From the NCBI GenBank assembly GCA_001414345.1, contig LLCB01000251.1, positions 1 to 64,000 on the forward strand: 64,000 nt of DNA, read 5' to 3'. The notes beneath the pieces were generated by a model. It made no database searches. It worked only from the letters and a program-made list of their open reading frames with translations, and was not told where the DNA came from. Below, piece by piece: positions 1 to 11,605 of this stretch. The translations under genes were made by a program, and so were the position numbers. The stretch is from Hymenoscyphus infarciens. Its lineage: Eukaryota > Ascomycota > Leotiomycetes > Helotiales > Helotiaceae. Position 1 is the stretch's first letter. The number at the start of each line of letters is the position of its first letter.

Positions 1-2093
1 TTTATACTATTTATTTCTTATGTTTTAATTATATTTGTGAAAAAGAAGTTGTAGTTTTAGTGGTGCAAGGGGGCTGTCCCCCGCGGGGGTAGTTAGCTAG
101 ACTCTTCCCCCCCCCCCCCCGGGGGAATTAGAATCCCCTCTCGCCAATCTCGATCATTTGGCTTAGCTTTGACATTTGACTCTATGGAGTCCTTTTCAAA
201 TCCCTCTTCCCCGTGACGGAATCCTGGAATTAGTGGAGTGAAGTAACTACTTCAACGCGTTCCAATTCACTGGGGTGTCAAGCTTCTCCCTTTCCCACTC
301 AGCACATGCACACCTAAAAAGCACTTCAAAATAGTAGGAACTATTTTCTAAGACCTCGAAGATCTAAAAAACCCATGTCCCAATTCTCCTAAAACCTCCT
401 AGATAAAGGGGAGGTATAACCAACAAAAAACAGAGAGTACTTCACCGGGAGCTGCGATAATACCAGTGAGAACATATAAACATAAACCCATGACCAACCC
501 CCCCAGCCCCTCATACTCACGCCCCTCACACTTAAGCCCCTTTCTATAAGAAAAAAAGAAAGAAAAAAGCGCATTCCCTTCCCAGATCCTCCTCGTCGTA
601 AACCCCGCGCCAGAACACCTTCCCATCATGCTACCTCCCAAATCCCAACATAATTAAAACCAAGTTGAACCAACACAAACCAACGCACAGCCCGAATCCA
701 TATTAATACCTCACTCACTCACAGTCCCCAAACAAGAAGCCAAAGAACCAAAAGCCAAGAAACGACAACAAACAAATCCATCTCCCCGCGCTCAAATTTT
801 CTCACATATATACCCCCAACCACAAAAAAAAATACAAAAAAACAAAAAAACAAAAAAGGAACCAAAAAGCTGAAACCTAGGTCAAACCCCCGATTCCTAG
901 GCCCCCCCCACGCTCCCAGAGAACAATAGAATCACGACCACCCGAAAAAGCTTGAACATACCCCCAAAAGAGTCAAGATCAAGTCCAGCCAGCTCTTCCT
1001 TCCCATCCCATCCCATCACAACTCCCCTCCCGACATGATTCTTCTCGTTTTCTCCTAGGACGGGGGGTATCAAAAGTACAATATCCTTCATCGCCTCCCC
1101 TTCAAGGCCGCTCGCTCAAAAGCTAAAAACACCCTGAACGCTCACCCCTCTCAACACGACAAGAGCAGGAAGCACACAAAGGAACAGAACGGCGATAAAA
1201 GACGAGACGTTTCTCAAATCCCTCTAGATCATCCCCTTGAATTTCCCTGTAAAGTCGAGGGGGTAAAGTCCTCAAGTATACATACTAATTAGCATTAGCA
1301 GCGACAAAACAACACCAGAAGCGAATAAACCTCTCTTCGACACCTCTTCGACACCTCTTCGATGGTAAGAACCGCACCCACCACCTACCTACCTGTCCTT
1401 CCATCCTTAAAAACCATAGTCTAAGCTGACCTAATATAACCCCAACACATCCCCATTTCTGAATCCTCTCTCTGGACGCAAATATAGCTCACACAGCTCA
1501 CACAGCTCACACAACCCAACCCAACCCAATACCATAACGTCAATTCCACCATCATGAGAGGCATGAACCAAATCTCGGTGGGTAATGTTGATTGGTCTAG
1601 GTGGTGCACTTACGCCAAGTAGCATGCTCAGATATGCGCCCATGCAGTGCTATGCTACTCTTGAACTATCATAAACATACATCTCGACCAGATGACCTGG
1701 GTCGCATTCTAGCCCAAACTCCTTTTAGCTTGGTAAACAGGACCACATCCGATAGACCTGAGATATGATTTGGAACAGGAAAGGACCCATGCAACAGGAC
1801 ACGAGAAGAATTGATAGACACAGACATAGTTTAAAACGTTTTTAATATTTGACATTATGTTTCCCCAGTAATATTCAACTCTCATGCTACAACAGCATCC
1901 CCACAATTCTACGCTCAAGATCAAAATCAAGAGTCTGGTATCAAAGTAATCTAAAAGAATCCCCCTTCCCCAAAACGCCTCGCCCATATGAAAAAAAGGA
2001 AGACTTGTGTCCGTCATGGAGCCAAAATATCGACAAAAAATAAAACAGAAAAAATGCAAAGTAGTATCCTTACAAATACAGCAAGATGATCGC
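1..2093. other. Intergenic, low-complexity, no gene supported
   Basis: No open frame here has a recognisable domain or a plausible splice structure. The first 60 bases are AT-rich and may be the edge of a repeat lying outside the window. A run of about 14 C sits near 108-121. Short direct repeats occur near 1335-1362 (CTTCGACAC three times) and 1486-1515 (CTCACACAG three times). The right end is the 3' side of the transporter gene. Confidence 0.6.
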
Positions 2094-4068
2094 TTAAACA
2101 GCATTCTCACCCCGCTTCTCCTCCCCCACCGCCGCCCCGTTCTCATCCTCATCGCTCGATCCAGGTGGTGGCCCCGTAGGCGCGAACGAACTTCTTTGAC
2201 GGATGCGAGAACCATAAATATAGAAGCAGATAGGAATAGGCACCAAGAGCGCCGCCACACATCCGAGAAGAGTGCCAGCCCAGTTGACACCCAATCCTTT
2301 GAACATGTAAGTCGCGAAAAGAGGGAATACAGCACCAGCGATCGATCGCAGGAGAGTATTCGCCGCAATAGCCGAAGCGGCGAACATAAGATAGGCGTCG
2401 ACGATGTAATTAAGAGATTGTAAAAAGATGGCAAGGAGGCCGAAGCCGGTGAAGAGACCGGAGAGAGTTGGGACAATCCAGTGGATTGACTCTTTGTACC
2501 CGGACCAACCGAACCAGAAGAGTCCTAGGGTGAAGGAGACTCCTCCTGCGATCACAGGGGGAAGGCGCCATTCTGGGACGACGACGTTGTTGTTTGCGAG
2601 GAGCTTTTTGTTGTATGATGGTTGGGTGAGGATTACGTAGATTCCGGCTATGACCATACCGATAACCATACCGAAATATGGAAGACCCGCGATACCAGGT
2701 TTCATTCCGTGAATTTGTTGGAAGACGATGGGGTATGCTGTGAGGAAAAGATAGAGCAGTCCGTAGATGAAGGACATATAGATGGAAAGGAGAAGCACGA
2801 TGGGCTCCGAGACGAGAATTCGTAGAGGACGACTGAAATTCTTGTTAACGAGCTCGCGAAAGTCGATTTCGATTTCCTCTTGCTTGGCGTGGATGCCCCA
2901 GTTCTTGGTTCTGCGACGGAGTTCTTCGGCTTTTTGAATGAGGATGACTGGTGGGTAGGTTTCCTCGAGAAAGAAAAAGTCGAGGAAGAAGGCGACGAAT
3001 CCCAGCATGGCAACGATCCACTCTGTCCAGCGCCATCCAAGGTGAGAGTTGACAATAAATCCACCGATGAATGGAGCGAGGAGAGGACCAGTGAAGACTG
3101 TCATGGAGAAGACAGTGATGGCCATTCCTCGAGTTCTGTTATCAAACATATCGGAGAAGACTGCTGCTACGACTGCAAGAGGGCAGGCACCGAAAATACC
3201 TATTAAAAAATGTTAGCTTTTGGACATTTCGCTTCCAAGAAATTATTTGTACTGACCTCCCCAGAATCTGCATATCAAAACTGTTTGCAAGTCTTTTCCC
3301 GCAGCGACAGCGATTTGAAAGATGGAAAATCCGAACATGCCAACAACAAGTGGTAGTCGCCTTCCTTTCAACTCACTGAGAGGCGCCCAGAAGAGGGGTC
3401 CCACAGCGAAACCCAAAACGTAAAATGATAGACCCAACAAACCAACTTCGGTGGAAACGTGGAATTGTGAAGAGACGGCAACCGTGGCCGTTGAAAATAT
3501 ACTCGAAGTAAAGGCAGAGACGAAGGTTGTGAATCCCAACATGGCGGCCGTGAGAATTCTGGGGTATGAATTAGCATTGGATACCATTGTATGGAGAGCC
3601 ATTGGCAACGTACTTTTTCTTCATGGGCCAATTCTGGGCGTGCATGGGATCATCCGGGCCAGAAAATTCCACAACATATTCCTCTCTATCTGGTAAAGCT
3701 GGTGGAAGGGACTTTCCCATTCCCATTTCAGGTAAAGGTCTCCGGCTATCTCTGCTTTTGGTGGTGGGTGACCGTCCAATGGTGCCTGCGTGTTGACTCC
3801 TGGCTGTATGTATTCTGCTTAGTGCTGTTGAGTGTCGTTCGAGATCTCGTTGTGTTGGTACTCTGGTCAAGCTACCTTCCCGCTGTCTCTGTGATCGGGT
3901 GGCATCTGAGGAGGAGGTGGAAGCGGAAGAAGCTGTTGGTATTCTTTCGATTTCGTGGCTCAGGCGATTGTGGGTTTGGGCGTGGGCTGTTGTTGTTGCT
4001 GGTACGGGGAATCGCTCTGGGGAAGCATCCCGCTCGTTGCGCATCATGTTCTGATCGACGGCATTCAT
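2094..4068 (-). CDS. MFS transporter, DHA1 family (multidrug/polyamine type)
   Basis: Predicted 620-residue plasma-membrane proton antiporter of the major facilitator superfamily, DHA1 branch (FLR1/TPO-like), exporting drugs or polyamines. Three exons: 4068-3614, 3558-3257, 3199-2094; introns are 55 and 57 bp. Joining them restores the continuous motifs NWPMKKKILTAAMLG and RFWGGIFGACPLAVV, which supports both splices. The first ~150 residues are Ser/Thr/Arg-rich and disordered, as is usual for this fungal branch. They are followed by the pre-TM1 'DDP..AQNWP' signature. About 12 hydrophobic segments follow, with the MFS loop motif PLSELKGRRLP between TM2 and TM3, GPLLAPFIGG in TM5 and a long charged central loop. 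The tail is acidic and cytosolic. The substrate cannot be told from sequence. Confidence 0.9.
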
Positions 4069-4305
4069 TGTGGCGGTTTACTCTATACAATTCCTTTTGT
4101 TGTTGTTGTTGTTGTATCCGGCACAATGGCAGTGGTTGAAGGGGATTTTGCAGATGCGGAGAGAGTGGTTATTTATTGCAAGTCAAGCGTCAAGGCCGAG
4201 GCCGAGAACTATTACTAATCCCGCTCGGAAGCACTCGCCCCACTATGGAATTAAGAATTAAGAGAAGCAATGGAAGGAAGTGTGCGCGGGCAGCGCAGCA
4301 GGCTG

Positions 4306-4350
4306 AGATGGAGATGGAGATGGAGATGGGGATGGATGGAGATGGAAATG
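4306..4350. repeat. (GGAGAT)n microsatellite
   Basis: Hexameric GAGATG/GGATGG repeats, slightly degenerate, about 240 bp upstream of the transporter start codon. Confidence 0.8.
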
Positions 4351-5309
4351 GACTTTCGCTCTGAACTTTGGCCGATGGGGTGCCGATGGGACTCCCGTCT
4401 GGTGGGGCCACTGTGGAGTCCATGCCCAATAGGTAGGTAGGTAATGGATATGGGTGGAGTCGTATGCGGGCAAAAGACACCAATCATAGTGGCGTCGTCA
4501 AAAGCTTGGGCCGCAATCAGATCGCAGCTTAAACGGGCAAATCCATGACGACGGAGATAACTAACTGTGCAGATTCCGTACGCACTTATGAATGTCAGCA
4601 ACACTTCTCGGGAACGAGTAGTACGTACGATACTACGTTTCGCCCGTAGCAACACAAAAATAGCCCGATATCAATTCATGTTTCTCAGGATAATTAATTT
4701 TAAGCGAAAGTACGTTTTAAATTTCTCTAACAAAAAAAGACCTTGTGGTGGTGACGATGCATAAGATCTGCACAATGACGAGACTCTGAAATCGGACTGC
4801 CCTCCCGAAAGCTTATCTCCCAAAAAGTGCCGTCGACCCGGCTCCTGGTGGATTTCATTACAGACTTTTACCTTCTAGAGCCGAATCGCCGAGCCAACAA
4901 TGCAGGCTGAGGCTGAGCAGCTTCTCCAATCTCAAAACACCCCATAAACATCCGAAGGGCGAGCTGAATCCTCAAGAAAGGGGGTGGATTAGGTTTATGA
5001 AAAAGCCGTAACCCCGTCCGTCCCAAGAAACCGTTCTTCCGAGCTGAGCTGACAAAACATAGTTGCCACGCAGGGCATGGCAGTTACGCTTCTTATATAT
5101 TTCCGACGGGTTGGAAAGCTTCCTTTACGTCATGCCTCGGCAGATGCGCTCGGTACTCGTTTAGTGCCAAGGAGAGAATTTTTTTCTGTCAAGATGTCAA
5201 GAGTTTTGGAAAGAAAGGGGTTCGTTCGTTTAGAGCTTCTTTCCGCTGTGGATGTTTTGTAAAACCGATGCTTGCCGAGCCAGGTGTCAGAATTCCTGTC
5301 GGGCTCAGA

Positions 5310-6130
5310 AGTAGGGATGCTTATTATTACGTTTCGTAAAGTATTACGAAACGCTCATTTGGCGTAAAGCGTAATATAGCTGTTAGCGTTATTATAGGAT
5401 AAATTTTAAGTATAAAAGTATATAAATATAGTACTAAAATGTAGCCTTTTAGTATAAAAAGTAATAATTTATATTATAATTATATAGAATAATTAAAGCT
5501 ATTCCTAGAATCGTCATCGCTCTTATTATCTTCGTCTTCGTCTTCGTCTTTGTCCTCTCTATTTAGTAATATATTCTCTCTATTCTACTTCTATACTACT
5601 TTATCCTAATCAGTTTTATTACTTATATAACTAACATTTATTATTTTATTACTTTATTAATACCTTTAACGTTCTTTATCTTAATAAATTAGGCTTTTAC
5701 TTTAAGACTAAGGTTATAGGCTCTTCGGTTTAACATTATAGGAGTGCTTTAAGCTATTTATAGTATTATAGAAAAATGTTGTTTTAGGAAAGAAGTTCTA
5801 AAGTATAAAAATTTTCGAGTAAGCGAAGTAAGCGCTAGCACGTGATAGGAAATAGAGGCTTCCTATTAGCTAATGAAACTCTTAGTAATATAATAAAGCA
5901 TATAGCTCATTTAGCCTTACTTTATACTTTATTCGTATTGCACCTTAGCTTTTCGTAAAGTAACCCTGTATTAATCTGCCAACACCTACTTTTACTTCGA
6001 TTATACGAAACAGGACTAGAACAATTGAAAGTCTTTTTCGAGAAGTTCTATGAGAACTAGAAACTTTGTTTCTCAGAAAAGTTATATTTGTAATTGTTCG
6101 AGACCTACTCGAGTAATTAGGAGAGGGGTA
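5310..6130. repeat. AT-rich RIP-like patch
   Basis: About 0.8 kb of strongly AT-rich sequence, rich in TA and poor in CA/TG, between two normal-composition segments. This matches a repeat inactivated by RIP. A perfect 10-bp hairpin (CGTTTCGTAA, loop AGTA) lies at 5330-5353, and the core TTTCGTAAAGTA recurs near 5955. A short TCTTCG repeat lies near 5525-5550. No coding potential is left. Confidence 0.7.
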
Positions 6131-6136
6131 GAAGGG

Positions 6137-6203
6137 CTAATATGTATTGAGTGCCAGCGGGGTCGGCCTCAGGCTTGCTAACCTGGCACTCAATACATAT
6201 TAG
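6137..6203. repeat. 21-bp perfect inverted repeat (hairpin)
   Basis: Left arm 6137-6157 and right arm 6183-6203 are perfect reverse complements of 21 bp (CTAATATGTATTGAGTGCCAG), separated by a 25-bp GC-rich spacer. It lies just outside the AT-rich patch. It could be a transposon end or a foldback element; no target duplication was recognised. Confidence 0.85.
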
Positions 6204-6602
6204 TCGCAAAATAATGCGTTCCCAGTACGATTTCGGTTCGCGAACCGATATGGAATCCGACATATGTAACTCAATCTTACAATGTTTGCACTGAAGTTTT
6301 ACTATTTCACTCCTTTCTCAAAGGAGTAGTGCAACTTGGAGATTGTCGAACTGATTTGAAAGCGTTTGATGGATAAATGCAACGAAATTCTAGTCTTGTT
6401 TTATAACGCCTAAGAATTTCATTTTCATACAAGATATTATACCCGAACACAACAGCCCAAAAAATATTTCTAAAAACTCGACAACCAGGATCTCCAACCA
6501 TGAGCCTATGCATTATTTTTTCGAACCATTTTAAGGAAATTTTGAGGCTATTGTTGGAACAAGTCTAGCTTGATTCACACGATAGCATCGAAGGTTGGTC
6601 CC

Positions 6603-7154
6603 TCAATGCGTGTTCGACTTCTTTCCCAACTTTCTATTATGCGCTTCTAATTGCTGTCTCCCTTGTCGATCTCTTGGAGCAAGAGGTGCCCTGGCATACC
6701 CCCTTGGATTCCCTGGAGGGTGATAGTTGACGCCCATCACACCCTGATGCCCCTGATTTGTAACTGTTCGGATTGCTCCTGGATCATTGCACGGGTTGGC
6801 CACAACACGCTTGCGGTCTTTGGGGTATACATAAGCATCTACTTGTTTCTTGGTTGCGGTTTTCTTGTGAGGGTCGAAACCTGGTTGGCCGTGGACTTTG
6901 ACGGGGTGTTCTACAAGTTTCTGTACACCCCGCATTTCCCACGGTTCGTAGAGGGGATACTTGTTTTCGTCCTGGCCTTCTGAATTTCTGTATACACCTG
7001 GGTATCTTGATTTGGTTATGGCGCCTGGAGGTGGACCATGCCGCACATTGTGGGTGGCCATTTGTGTTGGGATGCTGCCTCGTGGTGTGTGATACTGCAA
7101 GTCGGAATACTTGCTGTCTGAGTTTCGTCTCGGTTTGCTACTGCTTGACCCCAT
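6603..7154 (-). CDS. Predicted N-myristoylated protein, function unknown
   Basis: Single-exon 183-residue protein. The N-terminus MGSSSSKPRR closely resembles the classic myristoylation site of Src kinases (Gly2, Ser6, then basic residues). Lipid anchoring to the inner plasma membrane is therefore predicted. The rest is polar and rich in Pro, Gly, Asn and Lys/Arg with no recognised fold; it contains 'YPLYEPWEM' and a basic C-terminus. Composition suggests disorder. There is no signal peptide and no TM segment. The start is fixed by the motif itself: ATG at 7154 immediately precedes Gly2. I do not recognise a family. The frame is long for its composition and the N-terminal motif is unlikely by chance. 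Confidence 0.7.
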   Translation of the reverse strand: MGSSSSKPRRNSDSKYSDLQYHTPRGSIPTQMATHNVRHGPPPGAITKSRYPGVYRNSEGQDENKYPLYEPWEMRGVQKLVEHPVKVHGQPGFDPHKKTATKKQVDAYVYPKDRKRVVANPCNDPGAIRTVTNQGHQGVMGVNYHPPGNPRGYARAPLAPRDRQGRQQLEAHNRKLGKKSNTH

Positions 7155-8063
7155 GGTGATTTTGTGGTTGTCTGGGAAGGAAATCTCATTAGCTCCTGCC
7201 TATTTGGGGATCATGAACAGGTGTTGCATAATACTCACTACGAAAATGAATTGCTACTATAAAAGTAAAAGAGTGTTATTTTCGAAATGAAATCAGAGCC
7301 TGCTGATCCGCGTTCCTGAACTGAAAAATTTCAACTGCTCTTTTAGTTAGAGTTTGAATCTTCCCAGCTTCAGGTTCACTTACGAGTATACAACCACCGG
7401 AACCATGAAACGCTGTCAACTGTTGGGACGATCAAAGCAAGGAGTGGCAGCTGAGAACTCGCTGGTATTTATCAATGTCGGATGATTCAAGAAACATCAT
7501 CCCTTCTCATTGTCACATCGACCCTTACCGCTGTCAGCGTTTCGCTTCCCAACATAGCTACCAACAACCCGTTTGAGGGTATTTCAGGCCTGACGGTTGT
7601 TTCTGCGACTCGAAGCGTTACTTGACGCCGATGTTTACAAGTTAAAGACGGGATCTCGTGATAGGTCGCTTCAAACATCCAGCTCCAGCTGTTTTGGCCG
7701 GCGGTCGTAAGTCGGGCCGGCCGCTGGGCCGAGGCCGCTCTGTTGTAGCAAGATGCCATACCTAGCGCCTTGAGAAATCAACACGGTGGTTGTGATGCGC
7801 GCGTAAAACTTTACAGTACGTACAGTAACGCAACCTACCTACTCAATAGGAATGAAAATATTTGACCTAGTGTGACCTTAGGCGCGCGTTACTCGCCCCG
7901 GCTCTGGTCACAACACCGCCACGTTCCTACCTCTGTTTCACTCACCAACACGTTCTGCTTTTCAACTACAAGGAAGTTGTCACTGGTTTATTTATTCAGT
8001 ATTGTCCGCTCAATTCGTCTTCTCAGAATTTCACATTCGGAAAAGTCGGTTTTCCCTCCTCAT
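7155..8063. other. Divergent intergenic region
   Basis: Shared upstream region of the myristoylated-protein gene (minus) and the gene at 8064 (plus). A frame at 7487-7759 on the minus strand has no recognisable domain and was not called. Pyrimidine-rich sequence precedes the plus-strand ATG. Confidence 0.5.
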
Positions 8064-9097
8064 ATGCCCGCCCACTCCATCGAAACGCCCACGATGACAA
8101 CCACTGGAAATCAGGCGCCATGGCTAGAGCTTATCGAAGAGAACATTGCCGAAACAGACAACGTTGATATATACAACGGTAACGTCGACAAAATCATGAA
8201 ATCCTTTCTTCTCTCAAGAAATCCAAGTCTTGCCAAGGACACAGCCCATCAATTAGACAAGTTCTACTGGGAAAAACACATACCTGCGTATTCAGAGCCC
8301 GCTGAATATTATCAACCCAACCAACAGATGGCTGCCTTTCTTGAGAAGATTTATAATCTCATATTCGAGCTCGCGTCTATGATTTCCAGGGATGATATTA
8401 AGCATGAGATGCTTCTACAACTACTGCTTGAATTACGAAAGCTGCCAGGAAAATCTTTTGTAATTGATGGTGTAAGTTGAGCCTCCTCACTTACCTTTGC
8501 TTTTCCTTTCTAGGAACGAACGAAAGCTGATGAAATCAACAGAAAGACTGCCAGGCCTACATCAACGACCCAATGCTCTCGGATTCAATAGAAGAAGTCT
8601 ACCGAGGCCGCTATGGTAAGCCCCGCCCCGCCCCCTCTCTCAAAAAATGTACACTGAAACAAAACCCTAAATAACACAACACAGTAAGCAACTACGATGC
8701 AAAATTCTCTGGTTTCGACGAGAAGACCAGCGACTTCCTAAACCTAACCTCCTTCCTCGCACTCTGTTTCCAAAACGGGATTGATGCCGACAACGATTAC
8801 CGGTACAAGTACCTGGAAATAGATCTTGCAGATTCCCTTGAGCAAGAGGTCTTGGAACCGGGCGTTGTGAGGGATTTTCGAGTCAGGGTTGCTACAAATT
8901 ATCTTCTAAAAGCTGGGCAAGCTATTTATGAAGATTTTATCAAGAAGAATGAGGAGAAGAGGAGGGGAAAATGGGAGGTTTGGGCTACGAGGCTTAGTGA
9001 GTACAGAGAGATGTATGAGAAGGCTGGCGATGCTGCAATGGCTTCGTTGGCGGGCAAGGCTTATGATAAGATGAAAGGGATAGATCCTAGTGTTTAG
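8064..9097 (+). CDS. Conserved-looking fungal protein of unknown function
   Basis: Predicted 297-residue soluble protein in three exons: 8064-8471, 8543-8615, 8685-9097 (introns 71 and 69 bp). The joins keep frame and give an uninterrupted alpha-helical protein. The first intron uses the AG at 8541-8542; an earlier TAG leads to a stop. The last third is highly charged, with a 'KWEVWATRLSEY' stretch. The layout, a helical body with a C-terminal 'W..W..RL' segment, reminds me of the fungal DUF3632-type proteins, but this is a weak resemblance. There is no signal peptide, TM segment or catalytic motif. Translation could instead start at the in-frame ATG at 8094, or at a further upstream ATG at 7872 that I consider less likely. 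Confidence 0.75.
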
Positions 9098-9650
9098 AGG
9101 GAGGTGAGATGAGGCTTGTTTGGATAGGTAGAGTACGTACCGCTGTAATTCAGATCTTTGTAATGTTAGTTTCTTCTTCCGACTGGATACCCATGTTTTG
9201 TAACTGTATAGTTCAACTACTCTTATCTTGGTAGCGACAAAAGGTGAGGTCTAACAACAACAATGCCTTTCAAGCACTGTCATACCTGCCCCTCTCGTGA
9301 GATTCATTCAATTATGAACACTTTGAACAATTGATTGCGTTTCTGGTAATAATCTCATGGGCTATCATCCTACAAATATAAAAGCATGGCTGTTTGTAAT
9401 TTTGGCATTACATTTCAAGGCGCTGTCAGGTGATTTCATGATGGCGCCTTCCGACGCCTTTTCAATGACACATTCCAAAGAGGAATAAAAGAAGACCCAA
9501 GATTCATAAGCCATCTCAAAATAAAAATTTGGCCCTAGTTCCCACCGGATAAATACCACACAGGTTCACTCACAAGAATCCCAACAGCAAAAGTCCATTT
9601 CCCCTCCATTCAAAATTCACACATGAAAATCTTGCTAAAAACCCTCCAAA
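9098..9650. other. Intergenic, 3' UTR plus promoter
   Basis: Between two plus-strand genes. There is no coding signal; the last ~100 bp are CA-rich and fit a fungal promoter and 5' leader for the gene at 9651. Confidence 0.5.
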
Positions 9651-10235
9651 ATGTCAACACCCAAAACAGCCCTCCTAATAATCGACGTCCAACAAGCCTT
9701 CTTAGACCCAACATACTGGGGGCCCTCACGAAGTAATCCAAACTTCGAATCCAACCTCCTCTCCCTCCTCACCTCATATCGCACTCTCATCACCCGGCAC
9801 CCCGAGAACCACAAAATAATACACATCCGTCACGCCTCCACCACTCCAACCAGCATCCTCCACCCTTCACAACCAGGTTACGCGTTCCAATCTTTCGCCG
9901 GGCCTCGAGGAAATGAACTCGCGATTTCCAAAAATGTGAATTCAGCATTCATAGGCACGAATCTCGAGGAGGTGTTGAGGGAGCATGGGACCCAGGTTTT
10001 GTATATTGCGGGACTGAGTACGGATCATTGTGTTAGCACCACGACGCGTATGGCTGGGAATTTGGGCTTGTGTGGTGAGAAGGGCGAAGTGGTGTTTGTT
10101 CAGGACGCGACGGCTGCGTGGAAGAAGAATGAGGAGGGGTTTGAAGCTGAGATTGTACATGCGGTGAATGTGGAGAGTTTGAAGGAGTTCGCGAGTGTAA
10201 AGAATGTGAAAGATGTCGTGGGCGCTTGGAATTAG
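9651..10235 (+). CDS. Isochorismatase-family cysteine hydrolase
   Basis: Single-exon 194-residue enzyme of the isochorismatase-like fold. The family includes isochorismatase, nicotinamidase and ureidoacrylate/biuret-type amidohydrolases. The three catalytic residues are visible: Asp12 in LLIIDVQQAF, Lys94 in ISKNVNSAF and Cys127 in GLSTDHCVSTTTRMA. Length is normal for the family. There is no targeting signal, so it is probably cytosolic. The 'LSTDHCVSTT' motif resembles the isochorismatase/amidase-like fungal subgroup rather than nicotinamidase, so the substrate is open. Codon use is C-rich in the first half. It is convergent with the gene at 10582-11087. Confidence 0.92.
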   Translation: MSTPKTALLIIDVQQAFLDPTYWGPSRSNPNFESNLLSLLTSYRTLITRHPENHKIIHIRHASTTPTSILHPSQPGYAFQSFAGPRGNELAISKNVNSAFIGTNLEEVLREHGTQVLYIAGLSTDHCVSTTTRMAGNLGLCGEKGEVVFVQDATAAWKKNEEGFEAEIVHAVNVESLKEFASVKNVKDVVGAWN

Positions 10236-10581
10236 ATCTCAAAAAATATCAACACGTATAAAAATTCCACAAAGCCACAAAAAAACAGCAAAACTCTAAC
10301 CGCCCTACCGGGGCGGCCCCCATTCCCCCCTCAGGGAATGGGATAGAGAACATCCGCCAACGGCGGCGAATGTTTTTAGGAAACAATCTCCCAGCGAACT
10401 AAGAGCTTGATTAGAGTCAGGCGAGTAGAAACTAATTTTTTCGAGAAGGGTCCGCGAGGAGCAGTTAATGCAATGTCTGATCATTAACTGACTGGAAGGA
10501 AGGGAACAGTTAATGCAATGTCTGGTCATTAACTGACTGGACCAGGCGGCAGAGTATCCAGTTTTCGTGAGAGTGAAGGTG
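10236..10581. other. Convergent 3' intergenic region
   Basis: Shared 3' region between the isochorismatase-like gene and the small cysteine-motif gene. It contains the hairpin tandem repeat at 10462-10541 and otherwise nothing recognised. Confidence 0.5.
10462..10541. repeat. Two tandem 35-bp units, each a hairpin
   Basis: Units at 10462-10496 and 10507-10541 differ at one base (period 45 bp). Each unit begins CAGTTAATG and contains its reverse complement CATTAACTG 11 bp later, giving two identical 9-bp-stem hairpins. They lie between convergent genes. Confidence 0.85.
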
Positions 10582-11087
10582 TTATTTGCGACTCTGAATA
10601 TTATTTTTGAATTGTGGGGATTTGGGTGGGTCCTCGTCAAGCGAGAGGGTTGGTGGGGGAGCACTTTGTTCAGGTTGGAGGGAGACTGCTTGGGGGAGCA
10701 GCTGGTTTATGTGGCGCTCTTGATGCCAGAGAGATTGATTTACACACAAGAATTGACACTTTTCAGTACCCTTGGCTTTGCAGTTGCGGCATGCTTGGTC
10801 GCTTCTTGTATCTCCACTACATCGCTTTCTGCAACGACAACACTCGGATATTCAATTAACATACCTCTTTTGAGGATAAGATAATGTTATGTACTTACAG
10901 CAACAGGGATTCTAGATTGAATGACATGTCCCGCGTCCCTAATTTCAGGTCCAACCCACAGATGGGAGGATTGATGAAACTGCTTTTGGATTCCCTTGAA
11001 GTGATTGCGAAGGCAGTCGCGTAGGTTTCGACGTTTCTGTCTGCGAACTGGTGTATTTTTCATCTGCTTCGGCATGATGAAGTTCAA
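10582..11087 (-). CDS. Small protein with a compact six-cysteine (zinc-finger-like) motif
   Basis: Two exons, 11087-10899 and 10842-10582, give 149 residues. The intron (56 bp) has a good GTAAGT donor but a GAG acceptor. The usual-looking CAG 14 bp further on leads at once to a stop. The join creates a Cys cluster at about residues 64-90: CCRCRKRC, then SGD, then CRNCKAKGTEKC, spaced C-x2-C-x3-C-x9-C-x2-C-x7-C. It resembles a variant cluster I recall from fungal proteins with 'C..C.KRCSGD...C..C...G...CQF'; DNA binding is an inference. The N-terminus is basic and the C-terminus Pro/Ser-rich. The start could be the ATG at 11075. The upstream half (63 codons) has no known domain. Confidence 0.55.
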
Positions 11088-11605
11088 TTCACCAGAAGGA
11101 ACGAAGTAGAATTATTCTCACAAGCCCAAGCTCCACAGCTTATTTCAGACCAGAGGATCACTCATCAAGCTAATTTCTCCCCAGCCTTGCAAGGAGTTCA
11201 AGCGCTTTGCATTCTATCTGAGAGCCTTACACCACAAATATGAATGCGTCGCGTAACGACAGGGTAATATAACATCCACTCAAATCCCCAAGCCTCATTC
11301 TAGCACAACTTTGTTGGAGGGAGTTGCATGTAAAGCTGGATATTATATGATTTGTCAGCCTAACTTTAGGCGGCATTGCTACACAACTTCCACATAACTG
11401 TGAGACCAAGGGTTATACTCGGACCAAGCCAAAACCCAGCCGGGGCAAAGCGATACGAGCCTTTTCGTCTGCTTGTCAGCTTGACAATTTGATCTGGCTC
11501 CTCAAAACCTTGGAAATAATAATTTCGTTAGCGAGAACTCACTTGATAGCGGTCAAAACATATATTTTTGGAATCTCTAACAACCCCACCGCAAGCATCC
11601 CCCCT
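11088..11605. other. Intergenic
   Basis: Upstream of the small cysteine-motif gene and downstream of the aldolase-type gene (both minus strand). No supported gene or repeat was seen. Confidence 0.5.

Larger units (their letters stand above)
4069..6602. other. Long intergenic region upstream of the transporter
   Basis: It holds the transporter promoter, a GAGATG hexamer microsatellite at about 4306-4350, the AT-rich patch at 5310-6130 and an inverted repeat at 6137-6203 (separate entries). No frame here shows a domain; open frames are short and unsupported. Confidence 0.55.
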
